Origin: Pacificoceanicola onchidii
Lineage (GTDB): Bacteria > Pseudomonadota > Alphaproteobacteria > Rhodobacterales > Rhodobacteraceae
Direction: 5' to 3'
Assembly (NCBI RefSeq): GCF_004804335.1
Contig: NZ_SRXY01000001.1
Span: 930,001 to 994,000, forward strand
Length of the DNA: 64,000 nucleotides
Below are positions 39,640 through 48,119 of this stretch, piece by piece (the first letter of the stretch is position 1; each line of letters starts with the position of its first letter). The notes beneath the pieces are model-generated. The model had not been told where the DNA came from, ran no database searches, and saw nothing but the letters and a program-made list of their open reading frames with translations. The translations under genes were made by a program, and so were the position numbers.

Positions 39640-40883
39640 TCGTCCTCTTCCGGTTCCTTTGGCTCCGGCTCCCGGAACCGCGCCATGAGCCGCCCCACCA
39701 CAAAGGAGGTGCGCGGTGCATAAACATAGGCTGTACGCTCTTCGGATACCGGACGCGCGCGCATCCGGATTACGCCAAACACAACCAGTATCGCATGCCC
39801 CACGGCGATCATGGCAAACAGGGCGGGCGGGCCGTAGTTCTCGATCAGGGCCGAGGCCACCCACGGCGCTGCGATGGCCCCAACCGCATACCAGAACATC
39901 AGTGCTGCCGAGAGCTCGACCCTCTCATGGGAGGCCGCGAAGTCATGCGCGTGGGCTGCGGAGACCGAATAAATCGGGAAAGTCGTCAGTCCGAAAATCA
40001 CCGCCGTCAACATGATCCCGACCGTGGGCAAGCCCTGCACCGTCGCGGTCAGAACGCAGCTCACGATAGCGGCGACCGACAGCCAGATCAGCACAAGACG
40101 GCGATCATATTTGTCCGCCAGCCATCCCACCGGCATTTGCGCAATCGCTCCGCCCGCAACGAAGGCCGCGAGAAACACGGCGATCTGCGCATTGGCAAGC
40201 CCAACCCCGGTGCCATAGAGCGGGCCCACCATGCGGAAACTCGCGCTGGACAGAGCCGCGACAAGCACACCTGCGACGGCCAGAGGCGAACGGTGCCACG
40301 CGAGGCCGGGGACAAGGCGCGGGGCCTCCGGCACCTCTGGCTGGTTCAGACGGGTCAGTGTCAGCGGCAGCAGTGCGGCAGAGCAGACAAGAGCAAGCAG
40401 GGTGTAGGCGCTGTAGTGGGCTGGCTCCAGAACGGAGATCAGCAGCTGCGCCACCAGCGACGCTCCCATGTCGGCGACGCGGTAGGCTCCCATCGCCCGC
40501 CCGCGCGTTTCATTGGTCACTTTTGCCTGCAGCCAAGCCTCAACCACCGTGAAACACCCGGCGATACACATCCCCTGCCCGACCCGGAGCGCGGCCCAGA
40601 CATAGGGGTCGTGCGACAGGGTATGGCCGAGGATCCCGATGGTTCCCAAGGCAGTAAAGGCCGCAAACCCGCGCGAGTGTCCGACGCTGCCCATCAGACG
40701 CGGCGCCCACCAGCACCCCACGAAGAACCCGAGGAAATGCGCCGAACCCAGCAGACCGATCTGCGTGTTGGAGAAGCCCAGCACAAAGCCGGACAAGGCA
40801 TCAAGCGGGCCCAGACCACCGGAGGAGAGCTGCAACAGGATGACAGACAGGAACAGGGCGGCGAAAGAGACGATGAGGCGCAT
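39624..40883 (-). CDS. MFS transporter (YcaD-like)
   Basis: Twelve-helix major facilitator protein of 419 residues. The MFS loops are visible: RVGQGMCIAGCFTVVEAWLQ and GWLADKYDRRLVLI (second-half motif A). WLQAKVTNETRGRAMGAYRV is typical of the YcaD/UMF subgroup. The substrate is unknown. The cytoplasmic C-terminal tail is charged. The ATG at 40883 is chosen over a TTG four codons upstream. Its 3' end overlaps the XRE gene tail to tail. Confidence 0.88.
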   Translation of the reverse strand: MRLIVSFAALFLSVILLQLSSGGLGPLDALSGFVLGFSNTQIGLLGSAHFLGFFVGCWWAPRLMGSVGHSRGFAAFTALGTIGILGHTLSHDPYVWAALRVGQGMCIAGCFTVVEAWLQAKVTNETRGRAMGAYRVADMGASLVAQLLISVLEPAHYSAYTLLALVCSAALLPLTLTRLNQPEVPEAPRLVPGLAWHRSPLAVAGVLVAALSSASFRMVGPLYGTGVGLANAQIAVFLAAFVAGGAIAQMPVGWLADKYDRRLVLIWLSVAAIVSCVLTATVQGLPTVGIMLTAVIFGLTTFPIYSVSAAHAHDFAASHERVELSAALMFWYAVGAIAAPWVASALIENYGPPALFAMIAVGHAILVVFGVIRMRARPVSEERTAYVYAPRTSFVVGRLMARFREPEPKEPEEDDQAKR

Positions 40884-40991
40884 GAAGGCACACAATCAGA
40901 CAAAGGGTACGGTGTCACGGCAGGATACGACGGCCCATGTCGTTTTGTCCCTTTCAGCTTTGTTTAACCATGATCTGTCAGTCTGCAGGGC

Positions 40992-41504
40992 ATGGCTCAA
41001 TACAGACGCATGCGGGTGCCGGGCGGCACGATCTTCTTTTCACTCTACCTCGCACGGGTGGGCGCGGACCTTCTGACGCGCGAGGTAAACACGCTGCGAT
41101 GGGCGGTGGGTTTGACCCTTGGGGAGCGTCCCGTAACGGTCCTGTCCTGGGTTGTTCTGCCGGACCGGATGCACGCGATCTGGCGCATGCCGGAGGGCGA
41201 TTCCGACTATTCCACCCGTTGGGGCGCAATCAAGGGCCGGTTCAGCCGTGCTCTGCGGGAGGCGGGCCAGAGCCCCGCCCTACGGGAGCCGCAGCGCGGA
41301 GATGCAGGTGTCTGGCAGCGGCGATTCTGGGAGCACCATATCCGCGGCTCGGAAGACCTGCGCGTCCACTTGGAATACTGCCGTCTCGCCCCTGTTGAAG
41401 CCGGTCTTGTCGAGCGGGCAGAGGACTGGCCGTTCTCACATGTGCAGCGGCAAAAAGCGCAGCGCTTGCTTGCCGATCAGGCCGCGTCGCGCCGGGTTGG
41501 GTGA
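40992..41504 (+). CDS. REP-associated tyrosine transposase (RAYT)-like protein, HUH motif altered
   Basis: A 170-residue Y1-type protein of the REP-associated tyrosine transposase group. It keeps VLSWVVLPDRMHAIWRMPEGDSDYSTRW, WQRRFWEHHIR and the catalytic-tyrosine context LEYCRLAPVEAGLV followed by EDWPFS. In working members the metal-binding HUH motif reads H-M-H; here it reads R-M-H (DRMH), so the first histidine is lost. Near residues 91-98 the protein crosses a REP copy (GQSPALRE), a segment that seems inserted in a variable loop without breaking the frame. It is probably a domesticated or decaying RAYT. Confidence 0.82.
   Translation: MAQYRRMRVPGGTIFFSLYLARVGADLLTREVNTLRWAVGLTLGERPVTVLSWVVLPDRMHAIWRMPEGDSDYSTRWGAIKGRFSRALREAGQSPALREPQRGDAGVWQRRFWEHHIRGSEDLRVHLEYCRLAPVEAGLVERAEDWPFSHVQRQKAQRLLADQAASRRVG
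41261..41283 (-). repeat. REP-like palindrome, copy 3, inside the RAYT gene
   Basis: Read on the minus strand: GTAG, then GGCGGGGC-TCT-GGCCCGCC, one base off a perfect stem. It lies wholly within the RAYT reading frame, where it encodes GQSPAL. Other copies lie outside genes or at their ends. Confidence 0.7.
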
Positions 41505-41528
41505 ACCGGCCGAGATTGCAACACCCGG

Positions 41529-42182
41529 TCATCCCTCGGCACCAACACTCTGTAGGGCGGGGCTTTGCCCCGCACCCCCTTCAAGTCCCGCACCATCGCT
41601 CCACCAGCCCTTCGGCGGCAACATCCGCGCGCGCAGCCGTTCCAACCGCCACAACCGCCGCGCTGGGGCATGTGCAGGCGCAAGACTCCAGCGCGTCTCG
41701 ATCCCCGCAGCACCGCCTTCGCCCGGTGTTAGCAAAAGGCCAAGCGGCTGGCACAGCCCGCCCCCAGCGCCCCTCTCCGCCGCAAGGTGCAGCCGCCGCA
41801 CCGGCGTCATGCCCGGCGGCTCGGGCATCTCCGCCACCACCAGCGGCACGCAGCCCGCGCGCAGCACCTCTTCCATGCACCACAAAAGATCCGCAACGCT
41901 GCCGGGGGTGATGAAGGTCACCCGCCCCGGCTCCACCATCTCCGACATGCCATCCGGGTTCACCCCATAGGCCCCGCCCATGCCCCCCGCCCCGGCATGG
42001 GGCAGCGACAGCCAGAACACCTCCCCCCGCACTTCCCGCGCCAGCCACAGCGCCAGCGTCCGCCGCGCCCGCCCACAAATCTCGTGCACCCGCGCATAGG
42101 GCAGGCGCACCTCGTCCCAGAGCGTCAGCGCGGGCGGCGGACGGTGCGGACGGCGGGACAGGAGCGGATCAACAGGCTTCAT
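41529..42182 (-). CDS. imuA: ImuA-like SOS mutagenesis protein, 3' end formed by a REP copy
   Basis: A 217-residue protein resembling the small alphaproteobacterial ImuA-like (RecA-fold, sometimes called SulA-like) partners of ImuB and DnaE2 in translesion synthesis. Supporting stretches are VHEICGRARRTLALWLA, MEEVLRAGCVPLVVAEM, TPVRRLHLAAERGA and LCQPLGLLLTPGEGGA. A LexA-type box lies upstream. The last ~19 residues (GQSPALQSVGAEG) come from the REP copy at 41552 and a new stop, so the natural C terminus may be lost. No imuB follows; the RAYT gene does, convergent. Confidence 0.65.
   Translation of the reverse strand: MKPVDPLLSRRPHRPPPALTLWDEVRLPYARVHEICGRARRTLALWLAREVRGEVFWLSLPHAGAGGMGGAYGVNPDGMSEMVEPGRVTFITPGSVADLLWCMEEVLRAGCVPLVVAEMPEPPGMTPVRRLHLAAERGAGGGLCQPLGLLLTPGEGGAAGIETRWSLAPAHAPARRLWRLERLRARMLPPKGWWSDGAGLEGGAGQSPALQSVGAEG
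41552..41573 (+). repeat. REP-like palindrome, copy 4, at the 3' end of imuA
   Basis: GTAG then GGCGGGGC-TTT-GCCCCGC. It lies inside the last codons of the imuA-like frame on the opposite strand and 48 bases after the RAYT stop. Confidence 0.72.
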
Positions 42183-42198
42183 GCCAAGCAAGATACAT

Positions 42199-42213
42199 GT
42201 TCTCTTTTTGTTC
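42199..42213 (-). promoter_or_regulatory. LexA (SOS) box of imuA
   Basis: On the minus strand the sequence is GAACAAAAAGAGAAC, i.e. GAAC-N7-GAAC, the reverse form of the alphaproteobacterial SOS box GTTC-N7-GTTC. It lies 16 bases before the imuA start. The same 15 bases occur in front of dnaE2 at 62501. Confidence 0.88.
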
Positions 42214-42296
42214 TTAAAGAGATTCGGCACCCTCCGGCCTTGGCATCCCCTGAAACACGACTATGTTGGCGCAAACGCCTACGACAGGAACCCGTC

Positions 42297-43340
42297 ATGA
42301 AAATGAACCCGCTCGGCCGCACCGGCATCACCGTCTCCGAGCTCTGCCTCGGCACAATGACCTTTGGACGCCACACAGCCGAGGCCGAGGCCCATCGCCA
42401 GATGGACATGGCGCTTGATGCGGGCATCACCATGCTCGACTGCGCCGAAATGTACCCGGTCAACCCGATCGAAGCCGAGACCATCGGTGACAGCGAACGC
42501 GTTCTGGGCAGCTGGTTCGAAAAGACCGGGCGCCGCAAGGAGTACGTGCTGGCCACCAAGATCTCCGGCGCGGGCATGAGACATGTGCGCGACGGCGCGC
42601 CGATCTCCGGCGATCTGATCCCGCAGACGGTTGAGGCTTCGCTCAAAAGGCTCAAGACCGACTACATCGACCTCTACCAGCTGCACTGGCCGAACCGGGG
42701 CAGCTACATGTTCCGCCAGAACTGGCGCTACGATCCGTCCTCCCAAAACCGCGAAGACACGCTGCAACATATGCATGACGTGCTTGGCGCCATGGGACGC
42801 GAAGTGGAAAAGGGGCGTGTGCGCGCCTTTGGCCTCTCCAACGAGAGCGCGTGGGGCACGGCCATGTGGCTGAAGGTTGCAGAAGAGACCGGAGGGCCGC
42901 GCGTTGCCTCGATTCAGAACGAGTATTCGCTGCTGTGCCGTCTCGCCGATACAGATCTCGCCGAGCTTATGGTCAACGAAGATGTGGGCCTCCTGCCGTT
43001 CTCGCCCCTTGGGACCGGTTTTCTCACCGGCAAATACCAGAATGGTGCCGTGCCAGAAGGTTCGCGCATGTCGGTCTCCCCGGAGATGGGCGGGCGCACA
43101 TCGGAGCGGGTGTTTGACGCCGTCGATGCCTATCTGAAGATTGCCCGCGATTTTGACGTTGACCCGGCCCACATGGCGCTCGCCTGGTCCGCGCGACGGC
43201 CCTTTGTTGCCTCTTCGATCTTTGGCGCGACTCATGAGGATCAGCTCAAACACCTGCTCGGTGCCACCGAGCTGACGCTGACCCCGGAGATGCTGGACGC
43301 CATCGACACCGCGCACAAGGCGCACCCGATGCCATACTGA
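42297..43340 (+). CDS. Aldo/keto reductase (Tas-like)
   Basis: NADPH-dependent TIM-barrel reductase of 347 residues. The catalytic set is visible: GITMLDCAEMYPVNP with Asp and Tyr, LATKISG with Lys, and YQLHWPNRGSYMF with His; QNEYSLLCR and SPLGTGFLTGKY follow. It resembles the E. coli Tas subgroup (long insertion after the histidine). Substrate unknown. The ATG at 42297 follows ACAGGAA. Divergent from the imuA-like gene. Confidence 0.9.
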   Translation: MKMNPLGRTGITVSELCLGTMTFGRHTAEAEAHRQMDMALDAGITMLDCAEMYPVNPIEAETIGDSERVLGSWFEKTGRRKEYVLATKISGAGMRHVRDGAPISGDLIPQTVEASLKRLKTDYIDLYQLHWPNRGSYMFRQNWRYDPSSQNREDTLQHMHDVLGAMGREVEKGRVRAFGLSNESAWGTAMWLKVAEETGGPRVASIQNEYSLLCRLADTDLAELMVNEDVGLLPFSPLGTGFLTGKYQNGAVPEGSRMSVSPEMGGRTSERVFDAVDAYLKIARDFDVDPAHMALAWSARRPFVASSIFGATHEDQLKHLLGATELTLTPEMLDAIDTAHKAHPMPY

Positions 43341-43707
43341 TCGCGACCACAGGCCCGAGGGGCCTGCGCTCCACCGCGCGGTGCTGTAACCTGCCGTTCA
43401 TCCCTGCGCGGCACTTTCACCAACGGTACCAACTGAAACTTCGGATTGATCCGCGCGGTCCTCACCAAACCGTTGCGGGCAGCCCCAAAGGGGGATGTTC
43501 GATCTGATCAGACGAATAAGCTGGGATTGAACACCCCGGCCGTGAAAATCCGTATCTTGGCGGCCGCCCTTTTCAGGCTTCTACAGAACAAACGCTCCAA
43601 CCCGTTCGGCAACCCAGCTGCGGCGGGCGCAACCTCATGCGCAAATCCCTGTGGCCCTTGCCGCCGCCATGCGCTAATCACCGCGCAAACCGTACAAGAG
43701 GTGCGCC
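43341..43707. other. 367-base gap between aldo/keto reductase and metG
   Basis: No convincing gene. It holds a 7-bp hairpin CAGGCCC-GAG-GGGCCTG at 43350-43366 and a GC-rich palindrome CACCGCGCGGTG just after it, without a T run. A frame starting at 43446 runs on into metG in another phase and looks like a shadow. I see no T-box, riboswitch or tRNA. Confidence 0.5.
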
Positions 43708-45420
43708 ATGGCCAGACATCTGATTACTTCCGCCATTCCCTACATCAACGGGATCAAGCACCTTGGCAATCTTGTCGGGAGCCAGCTTCCTGCCGACCTC
43801 TACGCCCGTTACCAGCGCGCACGCGGACACGAAGTCCTATATCTTTGCGCCACCGATGAACACGGCACCCCTGCAGAGCTTGCTGCCGCCAAGGCAGGCA
43901 AGCCCGTCGCGGACTACTGCGCCGAAATGTGGGAAGTCCAGGCCAGAATCGCCGAAGGTTTCCGCCTGTCGTTCGATCACTTTGGCCGGTCTTCCTCGGA
44001 GCAGAATCGCAAGCTGACCCAGCATTTCGCCGCCCGTCTCGATGATGAGGGGCTGATACGCGAGACCTCGGAAACGCAGATGTATTCCCATGCGGATGGC
44101 CGTTTCCTGCCGGATCGCTATATCGAAGGCACCTGCCCGAACTGCGGGTTTGAGGACGCGCGCGGCGATCAATGCGACAACTGCGGCAAGCTGCTGGACC
44201 CGGTTGACCTGATCAATCCGCATTCCACCATTTCCGGCTCCACCGACCTGGAGATGCGCGAAACCAAACACCTCTACCTGCGCCAATCGGCCATGAAAGA
44301 CCGGCTCGAAGAGTGGATCGACACCCGCGAAGGCTGGCCCGTGCTGACCACCTCGATTGCCAAGAAGTGGCTGAACGACGGTGACGGCCTGCAGGACCGC
44401 GGCATCACCCGCGATCTCGATTGGGGTGTGCCGGTGATGAAAGGCGATCAGCCGTGGCCGGGGATGGAAGGCAAGGTCTTCTATGTCTGGTTCGACGCGC
44501 CGATTGAATACATCGCCTGCTCGCAGGAATGGGTCGACGCTGGCAAAGGCGACGATTGGGAACGCTGGTGGCGTACCGACAAAGGCGCGGACGACGTGCG
44601 CTACACCCAGTTCATGGGCAAAGACAACGTGCCGTTCCACACGCTTTCCTTCCCGGTAACAATCCTCGGGTCGAACGAGCCGTGGAAGCTGGTCGATTAC
44701 ATCAAGTCGTTCAACTACCTGAACTACGACGGCGGCCAGTTCAGCACCTCGCGCGGGCGTGGTGTCTTCATGGATCAGGCGCTGGAAATCTTGCCTGCGG
44801 ACTACTGGCGCTGGTGGCTGCTGTCTCATGCGCCGGAATCCTCGGATTCCGAGTTCACATGGGAAAATTTCCAATCCTCCGTGAACAAAGACCTTGCTGA
44901 CGTTCTGGGCAACTTCGCCTCTCGCGTCACGAAATTCTGCCGCTCCAAGTTCTCCGAAGCCGTCCCGGCGGGGGGCAGCTATGGCGCGGCGGAGGAGAAG
45001 CTGATCGCAGATCTGACCGCCAAGATCCGCGAATACGAAGGCCACATGGAAGCCATCGAAGTGCGCAAGGCCGCAAGCGCCCTGCGCGCGGCCTGGGTGC
45101 TCGGCAACGAGTACCTGCAAGAGGTTGCGCCCTGGACCACCTTCAAGACGGACCCGGATCAGGCAGCAGCCCAGATCCGCCTCGCCCTGAACCTGATCCG
45201 CCTCTACGCGGTGATCTCCGCGCCGTTCATCCCCGACGCCTCGGCGCAATTGCGCGAAGCCATGATGTCCGACGTGACCGACTGGCCCGAAGACGTGGCC
45301 GCAGCATTGGGCGTGATGAAAGAGGGGGACGCATTCGCCGTGCCAGAGGTGACGTTCCGCAAGATCACCGATGCTGAGCGCGAAGACTGGCAGGAACGGT
45401 TTGCCGGTACTCGGACCTGA
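43708..45420 (+). CDS. metG: Methionyl-tRNA synthetase
   Basis: Class I synthetase (570 residues) charging tRNA-Met. The HIGH-type motif reads KHLGN (residues 17-21), the zinc knot has two CxxC pairs (CPNCGF and CDNCG), and the KMSKS-type loop reads [14 protein letters not shown] and [18 protein letters not shown] are family motifs. No C-terminal dimerisation (EMAP-like) domain is present. The ATG at 43708 follows AAGAGGTG. Confidence 0.95.
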   Translation: MARHLITSAIPYINGIKHLGNLVGSQLPADLYARYQRARGHEVLYLCATDEHGTPAELAAAKAGKPVADYCAEMWEVQARIAEGFRLSFDHFGRSSSEQNRKLTQHFAARLDDEGLIRETSETQMYSHADGRFLPDRYIEGTCPNCGFEDARGDQCDNCGKLLDPVDLINPHSTISGSTDLEMRETKHLYLRQSAMKDRLEEWIDTREGWPVLTTSIAKKWLNDGDGLQDRGITRDLDWGVPVMKGDQPWPGMEGKVFYVWFDAPIEYIACSQEWVDAGKGDDWERWWRTDKGADDVRYTQFMGKDNVPFHTLSFPVTILGSNEPWKLVDYIKSFNYLNYDGGQFSTSRGRGVFMDQALEILPADYWRWWLLSHAPESSDSEFTWENFQSSVNKDLADVLGNFASRVTKFCRSKFSEAVPAGGSYGAAEEKLIADLTAKIREYEGHMEAIEVRKAASALRAAWVLGNEYLQEVAPWTTFKTDPDQAAAQIRLALNLIRLYAVISAPFIPDASAQLREAMMSDVTDWPEDVAAALGVMKEGDAFAVPEVTFRKITDAEREDWQERFAGTRT

Positions 45421-45580
45421 GTGCGTCCTTTCTTCGCCCCAGGATCAAAGCCAGAACCCGCAGCCTGAATTGCCTGCGCCGCCATTTGGCGCGGCTGCGG
45501 ATGCGCGCCTTGATGATCTCCTGTTCCGTTTGTTTTGCGTCTGCCGCTTTTAGCGGTTGGATCAGCATGGGCATGGTCAT
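45365..45580 (-). CDS. Possible small basic protein, 71 aa
   Basis: An open frame of 71 residues, very rich in arginine and lysine in its second half ([35 protein letters not shown]). It overlaps the last 56 bases of metG on the other strand and is divergent from the LysR gene at 45676. No family is recognised and the ribosome site is weak, so it may be real or a by-product of GC-rich sequence. Confidence 0.35.
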   Translation of the reverse strand: MTMPMLIQPLKAADAKQTEQEIIKARIRSRAKWRRRQFRLRVLALILGRRKDALRSEYRQTVPASLRAQHR

Positions 45581-45675
45581 CGTATTTCATTCCTGAAAAC
45601 TGAAGGATCGGAAGATCTGCACCCTACCCAGCAACCAAGCTTGAAAATACTGACAGCCTGCGCAACCCTGCTTTC

Positions 45676-46524
45676 ATGAATGAAAGTGAAATGAGCCTCG
45701 ACGATCTTGCCCTTCTGCTGCTTGTCGCCGAAGGCGGATCGCTGACGGAGGCCGCAAAAGCCAGCGGCGTGCCGCTCCCGACGCTGTCACGGCGTATGGG
45801 AAAACTTGAGACGGCCAGCGGCAAGGTTCTGTTCCTGCGGGGCCGCGCAGGGTATGCGCTCAGCGACGAAGGGCGCGCACTTGCGCGGGAGGTGGCCGAC
45901 CTTGCCGCCATCCGGCGCAAGGTGTCCCGCTGGCAAACCGCCGAAACCGGGCCGCGCCGCGTGCGGATCACCGCAGGCTTCTGGACATCCCGCCTTCTTG
46001 CCAACACCCTGAAACCGGATCCGGACAAAGGCTGGCTGCCCGAGTTCGTTCCGTCAAACGCGCCCCTGGACCTCGCTCGCCGGGAGGCCGACATCGGCAT
46101 CCGCAACAAACCAGCCGACCATCCGTGGTTGGCGCGCCAGCGCATCCGCAGGATCGATTACGCGGTTTACGGGCAACCCGGATCGGCGGAGCAGTACGTC
46201 ACTCTGCCCGACGATGTGCCGCTGCCGCCATCGCAGCGCTGGGTCCACCAACACCACGCCACGCGCATCGCCACCACCGCCCGTGACACGCGCCTGTGCC
46301 TTGATCTCGCGCTCTCCGGCTTCGGTCGCATCGTCCTACCGACATTTGTGGGCAGAACGGAGCGCGGGCTGACGCAACTCGAAGGGCCGATCGACGGTCT
46401 GAGCCATGACGAATGGCTGGTGAGCCACAACGAGGCGCGCAACGATCCCCCTATTCGTGCCGCGCTGGACGCTGTGAACTCGGTTCTGGACCGCTCTGCC
46501 GCGCTCAGGCCACGCGGGCACTGA
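45676..46524 (+). CDS. LysR-family transcriptional regulator (short, 282 aa)
   Basis: N-terminal winged helix at residues 6-62 (DDLALLLLVAEGGSLTEAAK, LPTLSRRMGKLE, YALSDEGRALA), then a substrate-binding domain (TSRLLANTLKPDP, READIGIRNKPADHP). It resembles LysR members that regulate a divergent neighbour, but the only divergent frame is the doubtful 71-residue one. Its 3' end overlaps the chemoreceptor gene by 20 bases, tail to tail. Confidence 0.87.
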   Translation: MNESEMSLDDLALLLLVAEGGSLTEAAKASGVPLPTLSRRMGKLETASGKVLFLRGRAGYALSDEGRALAREVADLAAIRRKVSRWQTAETGPRRVRITAGFWTSRLLANTLKPDPDKGWLPEFVPSNAPLDLARREADIGIRNKPADHPWLARQRIRRIDYAVYGQPGSAEQYVTLPDDVPLPPSQRWVHQHHATRIATTARDTRLCLDLALSGFGRIVLPTFVGRTERGLTQLEGPIDGLSHDEWLVSHNEARNDPPIRAALDAVNSVLDRSAALRPRGH

Positions 46525-47971
46525 CCACCGCTTGATCGGCAGGACGCAGCGCCACTTCGTGCTCTTCCTTGGAAAAGCGCAACTGGGCCAGCATGTCCTG
46601 AACTTCTGCTGCACAACCGCTCATGACCTGCGTGGCCGCCGTGGTTTCTTCGACCATGGCGTTGTTGTGCTGCGTGATCTGGTCGATCTGGGCAATGGAC
46701 GTGTTCACCTCGACCACGGCGCGCGATTGCTCCTTTGCGCCAGAGGCCACCATCGCGGTCAAGTCGGACACCTTGCTGAATCGCTCCATGATTTGAGAGA
46801 AGGCCTGGGCCACGTTTTCGGCCAGTTTCGCGCCGGATTCGATCTCATCCACGCTTTCGTTGATCAGTTTCTTGATCTCTCCCGCTGCTTCGGCCGTGCT
46901 TGTCGCCAAAGTGCGGACCTCATTCGCCACAACGGCAAACCCGCGCCCGGCATTCCCGGCGCGCGCGGCTTCGACCCCGGCGTTCAAGGCCAGCAGATTG
47001 GTCTGGAAGGATACGTCGTCAATCACTCCGATAATCTGGGAAATGCGGTCAGACGACGCTTGGATACGTGTCATCGCATCGCTGGTGTCGCGGATCAGGC
47101 TGATCCCGTCTTCCAACTCCTGTTGCGCTTCTTCCGCGACCGTCTTGGCGCTGTCCGTGGCGGTTGTCGCTTCACGGACGCTGTTGGACAACTCTTCCAT
47201 CGCCGCGGCGGTTTCTTCCAGCGCGGAGGCCTGATTTTCCGTCCGGCGAGCCAGATCGTCAATTCCGCCTCCAATGTCGATTGCCGATGACGCAAGATCC
47301 GTGGTCCGCGATCCGATCCGGCGCAGCGTTCCGGACAGGTTGCCCACGGCAGAGTTCAAGTGCTCCCGCACATCGCTGAAGCTTTCTGGAAAACCATCGG
47401 GTGACGGCGCTGGAATGCGGTGGGTCAAATCCCCGTTCGCCATCGTTCCGATGGCTGTGTCGAGATAGGAAAACGCGCGCGCCTGCTCTTCTTGGACGAG
47501 CCGCTCGTAAACCTCGATCACCTGCGCCATATCCATCGTAAAGGCGCGGTTCGCGGCGCTGATCTGCGCCCGGGCTCTCGCGGAAATCCCGAACCGTCCG
47601 CTGCTTTTTTGCACGACAACATCCAGAATATCCGAAGCCGCCCGCGCATAGGCCGACATGTAAGTGTGGATAGGCAGTTTGATGCGCGCATGCGTGGCGC
47701 CAATCCGGTTCACAGAGGCAAAATACGCGTCGTCAAACGTGCCTGCAAACAGCTGCAACCAGTGGATTTTCTGGGCCGCGCGCGCTCTTGCCATTTGCTC
47801 GGGCCCGCTGAAAAACGAACTGGCCTCCGCATTTTTCTGCGCCCTGTCGTAGAACGACGTCAACACATCATCGATGTGGTCTTCGACAATCCCAGCAACG
47901 CGGCGAAGCGCCTCCCCGTTTTCGCCATCAAGCGCGTACTGCCGGATAATGCCCTCTGGTTTCATGGTCAT
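46505..47971 (-). CDS. Soluble globin-coupled methyl-accepting chemoreceptor (HemAT-like)
   Basis: A 488-residue chemotaxis transducer with no membrane helix. Residues 1-~170 look like a protoglobin sensor; His94 in NRIGATHARIKLPIHTYM is the likely haem ligand. A short HAMP-like linker (SYLDTAIGTMANGDLTHRIP) leads into the signalling coiled coil, with the hairpin tip VSFQTNLLALNAGVEAARAG. Such proteins sense oxygen or another gas and feed CheA. There is no CheWA cluster nearby. The start is the ATG at 47971 (MTMKPEG); the longer frame has no family match. Confidence 0.88.
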   Translation of the reverse strand: MTMKPEGIIRQYALDGENGEALRRVAGIVEDHIDDVLTSFYDRAQKNAEASSFFSGPEQMARARAAQKIHWLQLFAGTFDDAYFASVNRIGATHARIKLPIHTYMSAYARAASDILDVVVQKSSGRFGISARARAQISAANRAFTMDMAQVIEVYERLVQEEQARAFSYLDTAIGTMANGDLTHRIPAPSPDGFPESFSDVREHLNSAVGNLSGTLRRIGSRTTDLASSAIDIGGGIDDLARRTENQASALEETAAAMEELSNSVREATTATDSAKTVAEEAQQELEDGISLIRDTSDAMTRIQASSDRISQIIGVIDDVSFQTNLLALNAGVEAARAGNAGRGFAVVANEVRTLATSTAEAAGEIKKLINESVDEIESGAKLAENVAQAFSQIMERFSKVSDLTAMVASGAKEQSRAVVEVNTSIAQIDQITQHNNAMVEETTAATQVMSGCAAEVQDMLAQLRFSKEEHEVALRPADQAVVSARVA

Positions 47972-48119
47972 GGAATAACTTTCACCGCAGCCCAAAATTC
48001 CCGAGCAACCTAGCCAAGAGAGGTTTGACGTTCGGTGTATTCCAGGCTCCAAATTTTAGAACAATTGACAGTTTGCCGTGGCGTTGATACGCCGCGCGCC
48101 TCATCGAAGGGGACAGAAG

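Noticed and set aside
40992-41590. Whether the RAYT gene and its flanks form a complete insertion sequence
   Set aside because: No terminal inverted or flanking direct repeats could be seen; the GTAG palindromes are REPs and not IS ends.
43446-43859. Open frame of 137 residues in the gap before metG
   Set aside because: Runs into metG in another phase, has no ribosome site and no family; treated as non-coding.
43837-45249. 470-residue open frame antisense to metG
   Set aside because: MetG is certain on the plus strand; the antisense product has no motif and the typical composition of a shadow.
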